6,121 nucleotides of DNA. Source: an uncultured beta proteobacterium (GTDB taxonomy: Bacteria > Pseudomonadota > Gammaproteobacteria > Burkholderiales > Burkholderiaceae_C). The stretch is taken from positions 1 to 6,121 of the forward strand of contig CAIYQF010000056.1 of assembly GCA_903928325.1 (NCBI GenBank), given 5' to 3'. How positions within the stretch are numbered: the first letter of the stretch is position 1; each line of letters opens with the position of its first letter. Below, piece by piece: positions 1 through 4,922 of the stretch. A program made the translations under genes and the position numbers. The notes below the pieces were generated by a model, which worked only from the letters and a program-made list of their open reading frames with translations, was not told the origin of the DNA and did not search any database.

Positions 1-795
1 GGCCAGGTCTTTGAGCACGTTTTTCAGTCGCTCTTCAAATTCGCCGCGGAACTTGGCGCCGGCCAGCAGCGAGGCCATGTCCAGGGACAGCACGCGCTTG
101 CCCTTGAGCGAATCGGGCACCTCGCCCGCCACAATGCGCTGCGCCAGACCTTCCACAATGGCCGTCTTGCCCACGCCGGGCTCGCCAATGAGCACCGGGT
201 TGTTTTTGGTGCGGCGCTGCAGCACTTGGATGGCGCGGCGAATCTCGTCGTCGCGGCCAATCACCGGGTCGAGCTTGCCTGCGCGGGCGCGCTCGGTCAG
301 GTCCACGCAGTATTTTTTGAGCGACTCGCGTTGGTCCTCGGCGTCCGCACTGTCCACGTTTTGGCCGCCGCGCACCGCCACAATGGCGGCGTCCAGGCTC
401 TTGCGGGTCAAGCCCAGCGCCTGCACCTGCTTGGCAAAGTCAGACTTGGCCTCGCTCAAAGCCAGCATGAACAACTCGCTGGCCACGAACTGGTCGCCGC
501 GCTTGATGGCCTCTTTCTCCGACGCTTGCAACAAGCCCACCATGTCGCGGCCCACTTGCACCTGTTCTTGTCCTTGCACTTCGGGCAGCTTTTTCATGGC
601 GGCGTCGGCCGCTGCCAGCAAGGCCTGCACGTTGACGCCCGCGCGCTGCAGCAGGGCTTTGGGGCCGTCCTCTTGGCGCAGCATTGCCGCGACCACGTGG
701 GCCGGTTCGATATAGGCGTGGTCCTGGGCGAAGGCAGAACTTTGGGCATCCCCCAGCGCCTCTTGAAATTTCGTGGTGAGTTTGTCCATTCGCAT
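1..795 (-). CDS. clpB: ATP-dependent disaggregase chaperone ClpB, N-terminal 265 residues (partial)
   Basis: Cytosolic Hsp100 AAA+ ATPase that, with DnaK/DnaJ/GrpE, threads aggregated proteins through its hexameric pore after heat stress. The window holds the first 265 codons of a protein usually about 860 residues long; the rest lies beyond base 1. The start MRMDKLTTKFQEAL closely resembles E. coli ClpB. Residues 1 to about 145 form the Clp N-domain (two helical repeats). The first nucleotide-binding domain follows, with TERARAGKLDPVIGRDDEIR at 167-186, Walker A GEPGVGKT at 204-211 and pore loop 1 AGAKFRGEFEERL at 245-257. The aromatic pore residue is Phe249, where E. coli has Tyr251. Walker B and the second ATPase domain are outside the window. 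ATG 795 was chosen over the in-frame ATG at 789 because AAGGAGA sits about 6 bases before it and family members begin MRxD. A sigma-32-like promoter precedes it. No frameshift is seen. Identity is very secure. Confidence 0.97.
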   Translation of the reverse strand, partial: MRMDKLTTKFQEALGDAQSSAFAQDHAYIEPAHVVAAMLRQEDGPKALLQRAGVNVQALLAAADAAMKKLPEVQGQEQVQVGRDMVGLLQASEKEAIKRGDQFVASELFMLALSEAKSDFAKQVQALGLTRKSLDAAIVAVRGGQNVDSADAEDQRESLKKYCVDLTERARAGKLDPVIGRDDEIRRAIQVLQRRTKNNPVLIGEPGVGKTAIVEGLAQRIVAGEVPDSLKGKRVLSLDMASLLAGAKFRGEFEERLKNVLKDLA

Positions 796-800
796 ACGTT

Positions 801-807
801 TCTCCTT
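801..807 (-). promoter_or_regulatory. Shine-Dalgarno of clpB
   Basis: On the minus strand this reads AAGGAGA, near-perfect complementarity to the 16S rRNA tail. GGAG ends 6 bases before ATG 795 and 12 bases before the in-frame ATG at 789, so it decides the start in favour of 795. Confidence 0.85.
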
Positions 808-818
808 GAATACTTTCC

Positions 819-846
819 AACTTGGGCGTTTCATGGTATTTTCAAG
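819..846 (-). promoter_or_regulatory. Candidate sigma-32 (RpoH) heat-shock promoter of clpB
   Basis: On the minus strand CTTGAAA (complement of 840-846) matches the sigma-32 -35 consensus exactly. It is followed after 13 bases by CCCAAGTT (complement of 819-826), which resembles the sigma-32 -10 consensus CCCCATNT at five of the seven specified positions. The spacing is within the known range. Transcription would start near 812, giving a short leader of about 17 bases that contains the Shine-Dalgarno. clpB is a classic RpoH target in proteobacteria, so position and gene identity both support the call. I see no comparable sigma-70 promoter on this strand. Confidence 0.72.
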
Positions 847-850
847 GTGC

Positions 851-873
851 CTAGACGGGCCTGCCTTGTCTAG
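851..873. repeat. Inverted repeat CTAGAC-N11-GTCTAG in the divergent intergenic region
   Basis: CTAGAC at 851-856 and GTCTAG at 868-873 are perfect inverted copies separated by 11 bases, with arm centres 17 bases apart. The dyad lies just upstream of the clpB -35 box and ends about 10 bases before the ATG of the plus-strand gene at 883. Its right arm overlaps the -10-like TAGAAT (871-876). It has no T-run, so it does not look like a terminator. It could be an operator for a dimeric regulator acting on either gene, or a chance dyad. Confidence 0.4.
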
Positions 874-882
874 AATCAAGCC

Positions 883-1449
883 ATGTACATTCACCAACTG
901 AGCGTGGTTTTTGACGAGCGGCAAGACCGTTTGCTGATGCGCGTCAATACGCAGGCGGGCGAGGAAGTTCGTTTATGGCTGACACGGCGCATTTCGCTTA
1001 GGCTGCAGGAGCCTTTGGAACACACGATCGCCAAAATAGAGGCCCACAATCCTTACGTAGCCGCCGCCGACGCCCGTGCACGCGGTATGTTGGTAGAACT
1101 CAAACACGAGGCATTTTTGCAAAACGCCGATTTAGCAACACCTTTTTCGCCACAGAGCACCTCGCTGCCTTTGGGAGACCTTCCCTTGCTCGTCACCGAG
1201 GTCCGTTTGGACGTCGGGGCCCAAGGTGGTGCGCAACTGGTATTCCAGGACTGCGGCGACAGCCAGGCCCCTGCCCGGTCGTGCACCCTTCAGATGCAGT
1301 CGATGTTGGTCCATGGCCTCTTGCATTTGTTGCAAAAAGCCATACACAAATCGCAGTGGACCGAGGGCCTCAGCACAGAGCCCGAATCCCCAAGGGCTCC
1401 AGAAGACCTGGATTTAGCCGCGCTACACAAGCAGGCTTACACACACTGA
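883..1449 (+). CDS. Hypothetical protein, 188 residues, divergent from clpB
   Basis: I do not recognise this protein and assign no function. It begins MYIHQLSVVFDERQDRLLMR. The first 35 or so residues alternate in a beta-like pattern ending in WLTRRI; a mostly polar middle follows (ALA/ARG-rich around 59-68, then hydrophobic LPLLVTEVRLDV near 100-111); an amphipathic helix with HGLLHLLQKAIHK lies near 144-156; and the tail is acidic and proline-rich, SLSTEPESPRAPEDLD-like. There is no signal peptide, membrane segment or metal-binding cysteine cluster, so it is probably a soluble cytosolic protein. It includes codons rare in the neighbours (TTA, ATA, GTA, AGG), hinting at weak expression or fast evolution. 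No Shine-Dalgarno is visible before ATG 883. It is the only sizeable ORF on either strand here that is not a shadow of a known gene, and it fills the space between clpB and moaE neatly. Confidence 0.8.
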   Translation: MYIHQLSVVFDERQDRLLMRVNTQAGEEVRLWLTRRISLRLQEPLEHTIAKIEAHNPYVAAADARARGMLVELKHEAFLQNADLATPFSPQSTSLPLGDLPLLVTEVRLDVGAQGGAQLVFQDCGDSQAPARSCTLQMQSMLVHGLLHLLQKAIHKSQWTEGLSTEPESPRAPEDLDLAALHKQAYTH

Positions 1450-1465
1450 AGCGCCCCTGGGTTGT

Positions 1466-1489
1466 GTGCGCGAGCAGCCAGCAGCGCAC
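1466..1489. terminator. Weak hairpin in the convergent gap
   Basis: GTGCGC (1466-1471) and GCGCAC (1484-1489) can pair around a 12-base loop between the stop of the 188-residue gene (1449) and the stop of moaE (1490). Neither strand has a following T-run, so a classic intrinsic terminator is not shown. It may be a weak bidirectional stop or a 3' end stabiliser, or chance. Confidence 0.25.
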
Positions 1490-1969
1490 TTAGGCGTTGC
1501 GCGCATCAATGCCCCAGCGGGCCAAAGCTGCATCATCCGACACGCGGGCGTCCACCCAATGCGCGCCTAGCGGGGTTTGCTCTTTTTTCCAGAACGGCGC
1601 CTGGGTTTTGAGGTAATCCATCAAAAACTCACAGGCCTGGAAGCTCTCGCCGCGGTGTGCGGAAGTCACTACCACCAGCACCACCTGCTCGGTGGGCGCC
1701 AGCACGCCAATCCGGTGTACCACCCGCGCACCAAAGATGTCAAAGCGCTGGTGAGCGTGGTCAATCATGGCCTCGATGGACTTTTCGGTCATGCCCGGAT
1801 AGTGCTCCAGCTCCAGCGATCGCACGGTGGCGGCGTGCACTTCACCCTCGCGCACCGTTCCCAAAAACGTGCAGACCGCTCCCACGCGCGGGTCACGGGC
1901 CTGCAACTCCGCTATTTCCTGCGCGATGTCGAAGGCACCGTGTTGGATGCGAACGCGGGAACCCGCCAT
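1490..1969 (-). CDS. moaE: Molybdopterin synthase catalytic (large) subunit MoaE
   Basis: Large subunit of molybdopterin synthase. With thiocarboxylated MoaD it converts precursor Z (cPMP) to molybdopterin by adding two sulfurs, in the cytosol, as a MoaD2-MoaE2 heterotetramer. The 159 residues match the usual length of about 150. Family blocks seen are AVCTFLGTVREG (31-42), LELEHYPGM (52-60), HRIG (85-88), SAHRGESFQACEFLMDYLK (103-121) and APFWKKE (124-130). Lys121 and Lys128 occupy the places of the catalytic E. coli Lys119 and Lys126, with the same spacing of seven. ATG 1969 lies 4 bases after the moaD stop. A GGGGG stretch (1978-1982, inside the last moaD codons) can serve as ribosome site, so translation is probably coupled to moaD. 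It is the last gene of the minus-strand string and converges on the unknown gene at 883-1449. Confidence 0.97.
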   Translation of the reverse strand: MAGSRVRIQHGAFDIAQEIAELQARDPRVGAVCTFLGTVREGEVHAATVRSLELEHYPGMTEKSIEAMIDHAHQRFDIFGARVVHRIGVLAPTEQVVLVVVTSAHRGESFQACEFLMDYLKTQAPFWKKEQTPLGAHWVDARVSDDAALARWGIDARNA

Positions 1970-1973
1970 GGCA

Positions 1974-2225
1974 TTAACCCCCGGTTACCGGTGGAAAAAA
2001 AGCAACCTCACAGCCGGGCGTAAGCGCTGCATCTTCCTCGCACATGATCTGGTTCATCGCCATACGGACGGCCCGACCGGCAGCCAGCGGATGCTCCGGC
2101 GCGGCGTCGCGGGCTATTAGCGCGGCCCTCAAGGCGCCCAAGTTGGTGGCGCTCGTTTCCCACGTCTCGCCGCTGCGGCCCAAGTCCTCGCGTATGGAGG
2201 CAAAATATTTGATATGAACTTGCAT
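1974..2225 (-). CDS. moaD: Molybdopterin synthase sulfur-carrier (small) subunit MoaD
   Basis: Ubiquitin-fold sulfur carrier of molybdopterin synthase. Its C-terminal glycine is adenylylated by a MoeB-type enzyme (not encoded here), converted to a thiocarboxylate, and donates sulfur to cPMP in the MoaE active site. The 83 residues match E. coli MoaD (81). The N-terminus MQVHIKYFASIRE is the typical first strand, and the end VAFFPPVTGG carries the required terminal Gly-Gly. Start choice: ATG 2225 has GAGGGG 7 bases upstream and gives the standard N-terminus. A TTG at 2240, overlapping the moeA stop as TTGA, would add five residues (MRGRR) and is less likely. The gap to moeA is 11 bases and to moaE 4 bases. 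A run of seven T on the coding strand (complement of 1995-2001) precedes the essential C-terminus. Confidence 0.96.
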   Translation of the reverse strand: MQVHIKYFASIREDLGRSGETWETSATNLGALRAALIARDAAPEHPLAAGRAVRMAMNQIMCEEDAALTPGCEVAFFPPVTGG

Positions 2226-2232
2226 GCGCCTG

Positions 2233-2238
2233 CCCCTC
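2233..2238 (-). promoter_or_regulatory. Shine-Dalgarno of moaD overlapping the moeA stop
   Basis: The minus strand reads GAGGGG, beginning inside the moeA TGA stop (2239-2237) and ending 7 bases before ATG 2225. This supports ATG 2225 as the moaD start over the TTG at 2240 and suggests that ribosomes finishing moeA can reload on moaD. Confidence 0.6.
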
Positions 2239-3481
2239 AAGCGAAAAGATCATTAAACGCAACAAAGCGCACCAGATCGCCTTTGGCAATCGTCTGGCCC
2301 GCCGGGTTGTCGACAAAACCGTCGCCCCAGACCACCGAACTGAGCACGCCCGAACTTTGGTTGGGAAAAAGGTCCAGTCCACCCGCTGCATTGCGCCGCA
2401 CCCGCAAAAACTCCTGGCGCCGGTCCGCACGCGGCCACGCAAAGTCGGCGCGCAGGGTTTGCGCTGGCATGGCCATTGCAGTAGCCCCCTGCATGCGCAA
2501 CAAAAACGGCCGCACCAGCAGCAAAAAAGTCATAAAGCTAGACACCGGGTTGCCTGGCAAACCAACAAAGTGCGCAGCGCCTATGCGCCCATGGGCAAAG
2601 GGCTTGCCTGGCTTGATGGCAATCTGCCACAAATCCAGCGTGCCCAGGGCCTGTACCCCAGGTTTGATGTGGTCTTCTTCGCCCACCGACACGCCGCCGC
2701 TGGTCAAAATCACATCGTGGGCCTGCGCTGCGCTGCGCAAAGCCGCCACTGTGGCATCCAAGCGGTCGGGCACGATGCCCAGGTCGGTCACCGCACAGCC
2801 CATGCGGCGCAGCAAGCTGGCCAAGAAGAAGCGATTGGAGTTGTAAATAGCGCCGGGCGGCATGTCCGCAGGCGCGCGCTCGCCGGGCATCACCAGCTCG
2901 TCGCCCGTAGAAAACAAGGCCACGCGTGGTCTCCGGGCCACTTGCAACTGCGCCATTCCCACGCTGGCTGCCATCCCCAAGCCCGCAGGGCCCAGGCGCT
3001 GGCCAGCGCGCAGCACCACCTGCCCAGCGGCGACATCTTCACCCTGGCGCCGAATCCACTGGCCGACCGCAGGCCTGGCGTTCACCACAATGGCGCGCTG
3101 CCCCTCGGCGCCGCTTTCGGTGCAGTCTTCTTGCATCACAACGGCGTCAGCGCCCACTGGAATGGGCGCGCCGGTAAAGATGCGCGCCACGGTTCCCGCT
3201 GCCAACGGCGCGCCACTGGCACCCGCCGCTATGCGCTGGGACACCGGCAACACGGCACCGGGTGCGCCATCGGCCACGCGCAGCGCGTAGCCGTCCATGG
3301 AACTGTTGTCCTGCGGCGGCACCTGCAAGTCCGACACCACGTCCTGCGCTAGCACGCGCCCGTCGGCGTCAAAGGTAGAAACTGTTTCCAAACCAGGCGC
3401 ATGGTCCGCCAAGGCGCCAAGCAACTGGGCCAGCGCGTCGTTCAAGGACATCAGGGGCTTGCGCGGCGACGGTGCGTTCAT
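2237..3481 (-). CDS. moeA: Molybdopterin molybdenumtransferase MoeA
   Basis: Inserts molybdate into adenylylated molybdopterin to complete the molybdenum cofactor; cytosolic, usually dimeric. The 414 residues are the normal family length (E. coli 411). Motifs in order: PPQDNSSMDGYALR (55-68, Asp63 in the place of the essential E. coli Asp59), IFTGAPIPVGADAVVMQE (101-118), ALFSTGDELVMPG (188-200, Glu195 in the place of Glu188), YNSN (213-216), the MPT-binding loop LTSGGVSVGEEDHIK (259-273), KPGKPFAHG (290-298) and GLPGNPVSS (307-315). Domain IV follows from about residue 335 to the end. No key residue is missing. ATG 3481 lies 13 bases after the thrC stop and lacks a clear Shine-Dalgarno; an alternative ATG at codon 11 (3451) has none either. 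Translation may be coupled to thrC through a five-codon mini-ORF (see 3478-3495). MoaD and MoaE, which make its pterin substrate, follow directly. Confidence 0.97.
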   Translation of the reverse strand: MNAPSPRKPLMSLNDALAQLLGALADHAPGLETVSTFDADGRVLAQDVVSDLQVPPQDNSSMDGYALRVADGAPGAVLPVSQRIAAGASGAPLAAGTVARIFTGAPIPVGADAVVMQEDCTESGAEGQRAIVVNARPAVGQWIRRQGEDVAAGQVVLRAGQRLGPAGLGMAASVGMAQLQVARRPRVALFSTGDELVMPGERAPADMPPGAIYNSNRFFLASLLRRMGCAVTDLGIVPDRLDATVAALRSAAQAHDVILTSGGVSVGEEDHIKPGVQALGTLDLWQIAIKPGKPFAHGRIGAAHFVGLPGNPVSSFMTFLLLVRPFLLRMQGATAMAMPAQTLRADFAWPRADRRQEFLRVRRNAAGGLDLFPNQSSGVLSSVVWGDGFVDNPAGQTIAKGDLVRFVAFNDLFA

Positions 3482-3495
3482 ACAGCTAGCCGCAT
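3478..3495 (-). other. Five-codon mini-ORF joining thrC and moeA
   Basis: On the minus strand the thrC stop overlaps an ATG as TGATG. That ATG (3495-3493) opens five codons (MRLAV), ending in a TGA (3480-3478) that overlaps the moeA start as ATGA. The overlaps are read directly from the sequence. A coupling function is inference, suggested by the absence of a good Shine-Dalgarno before moeA. It is short enough to arise by chance. Confidence 0.3.
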
Positions 3496-4922
3496 CAAGC
3501 GCAGGCCTGCGCGATCAGGTCTTTGATGGCCTGCACATCGGGCGCCATCACGCGCACTTTTTTGGGCAAGGCTTCAATGCCCACAAACTGGGCCGGGCGC
3601 TCGGGTTCACGCCCCAAGGCCTCGACGATGGTGGCGGCAAACTTGATGGGCAAGGCGGTTTCCAACACCACCATAGGCACGCCGGCCTGGCGGTGCTCTT
3701 GCGCCACTTTCAGCCCATCAGCGGTATGGGTGTCGACCACCACGCCGTACTTTTGCCAGGTGCTGCGGATGGTGTCCAGGCGGTCTTGGTGCGTGCTCTT
3801 GCCGCTGGCAAAGCCGTAACGGCTAGCAGCCTGTGCAAACACCGGGTCGGCGCCCAGATCAAACCGGCCCTGGCGCGGCACCTGGGCGCCAAACAAGTCG
3901 GCAGTACGCGCGCCGTCGCGCCCCAGCAGGTCGAACACAAAGCGCTCGAAATTGCTGGCCTTGGAAATGTCCATGGACGGGCTGGACGTCTCATGCGTAT
4001 CAGCCGTGCCCCGCACGCGGTACACGCCCGTACGGAAAAACTCGTCCAACACATCGTTTTCATTGGTAGCCACTACCAATTGCGCAATGGGCAGGCCCAT
4101 CATGCGCGCCACATGGCCGGCACAGACATTGCCAAAGTTACCGCTGGGGACGGTGAAGCTCACCCGCTCCTCATTGCTTGTCGTGCTTTGCAGGTAGCCC
4201 GCGAAGTAATAAACAACTTGCGCCATGAGGCGCGCCCAGTTGATGGAATTGACCGTGCCAATCTTGTACTTGCGCTTGAACTCCAGGTCGCCGGACACGG
4301 CCTTGACCAGGTCCTGACAATCGTCAAACACGCCGGTGATGGCGATGTTGTAAATGTTCTCGTCCAGCAGGCTGAACATTTGCGCTTGCTGAAACGGGCT
4401 CATGCGCCCGTCCGGGCTGGTCATGAAGACGCGCACGCCCTTTTTTCCGCGCATGGCATATTCGGCGGCGCTGCCCGTGTCGCCGCTGGTGGCGCCAAAG
4501 ATGTTGAGTTCTTCGCCCCGGCGCGCCAGCTCGTACTCAAACAGATTGCCCAGCAACTGCATGGCCATGTCCTTGAAGGCCAGCGTGGGGCCGTTGGACA
4601 GGGCCTCAAGGTACAAGCCGTCTTCAAGCTTTTTCAGAGGCACGATGGCTGCGGTGCCAAACACGGCTTGGGTATAGGTATTGCGGCACAGCGCGCGCAA
4701 GTCCTCTGCCGGAATGTCGTCCACATACAGCGACAAAACTTCAAACGCCAGGTCGGCGTAAGACAGGCCGCGCCAGCGCGTCAAGGTGGCTGGCTCCACC
4801 TGCGGGTAGGTCTCGGGCAAGTACAGGCCGCCGTCGGGGGCCAGGCCTTCGAGCAGAATTTCGCAAAAGCGCTTGCGTTCGGACTGGGGCGTGGCAGTGG
4901 CACGGGTCGAGATGTAGCGCAT
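3495..4922 (-). CDS. thrC: Threonine synthase
   Basis: PLP-dependent enzyme that converts O-phospho-L-homoserine and water to L-threonine and phosphate, the last step of threonine synthesis. The 475 residues fit the longer class of bacterial threonine synthases. It opens with the typical MRYISTR, then LLEGLAPDGGLYLPE (23-37). The PLP lysine is Lys117 in LSNGPTLAFKDMAMQLLG (108-125). Further blocks are FGATSGDTGSAA (142-153), SPDGRMSPFQQAQM (169-182), INSINWAR-type NSINWARLMAQVVYY (225-239) and FTVPSGNFGNVCAGH (256-270), the last two being phosphate/cofactor-site segments. The start was set at ATG 4922 rather than a longer in-frame ATG at 5021, because the latter lies inside hom, lacks homology and would add 33 low-complexity residues. 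The ATG overlaps the hom stop as TGATG, and AAGGAAGAG (4931-4939), encoded in the hom C-terminus, is its ribosome site. Homoserine kinase is not encoded here. Confidence 0.98.
   Translation of the reverse strand: MRYISTRATATPQSERKRFCEILLEGLAPDGGLYLPETYPQVEPATLTRWRGLSYADLAFEVLSLYVDDIPAEDLRALCRNTYTQAVFGTAAIVPLKKLEDGLYLEALSNGPTLAFKDMAMQLLGNLFEYELARRGEELNIFGATSGDTGSAAEYAMRGKKGVRVFMTSPDGRMSPFQQAQMFSLLDENIYNIAITGVFDDCQDLVKAVSGDLEFKRKYKIGTVNSINWARLMAQVVYYFAGYLQSTTSNEERVSFTVPSGNFGNVCAGHVARMMGLPIAQLVVATNENDVLDEFFRTGVYRVRGTADTHETSSPSMDISKASNFERFVFDLLGRDGARTADLFGAQVPRQGRFDLGADPVFAQAASRYGFASGKSTHQDRLDTIRSTWQKYGVVVDTHTADGLKVAQEHRQAGVPMVVLETALPIKFAATIVEALGREPERPAQFVGIEALPKKVRVMAPDVQAIKDLIAQACA

Noticed and set aside
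804..847. Inverted CCTTGAA (804-810) and TTCAAGG (841-847) in the clpB upstream region
   Set aside because: The two copies are the Shine-Dalgarno region and the sigma-32 -35 box; the similarity is explained by those separate roles, and the outer copy would not be in the clpB transcript.
11..873. Plus-strand open frames of 234 and 215 codons opposite clpB
   Set aside because: Both are antisense shadows of the strongly conserved clpB frame; the products are Ser/Arg- or His/Ala-rich low-complexity sequences without motifs.
865..880. Possible palindrome CTTG...CAAG around TCTAGA
   Set aside because: The CTTG/CAAG arms and the TCTAGA core have centres one base apart, so they do not form one symmetric site.
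2226..2240. TTG start for moaD overlapping the moeA stop
   Set aside because: It would add MRGRR before the standard MoaD N-terminus, and GAGGGG is ideally placed for ATG 2225 instead.
2357..3352. A 331-codon plus-strand frame opposite moeA, rich in His, Ala and Arg
   Set aside because: It is antisense to moeA, whose motifs are all intact in the minus frame; the histidine richness comes from reading complementary GC-rich codons.
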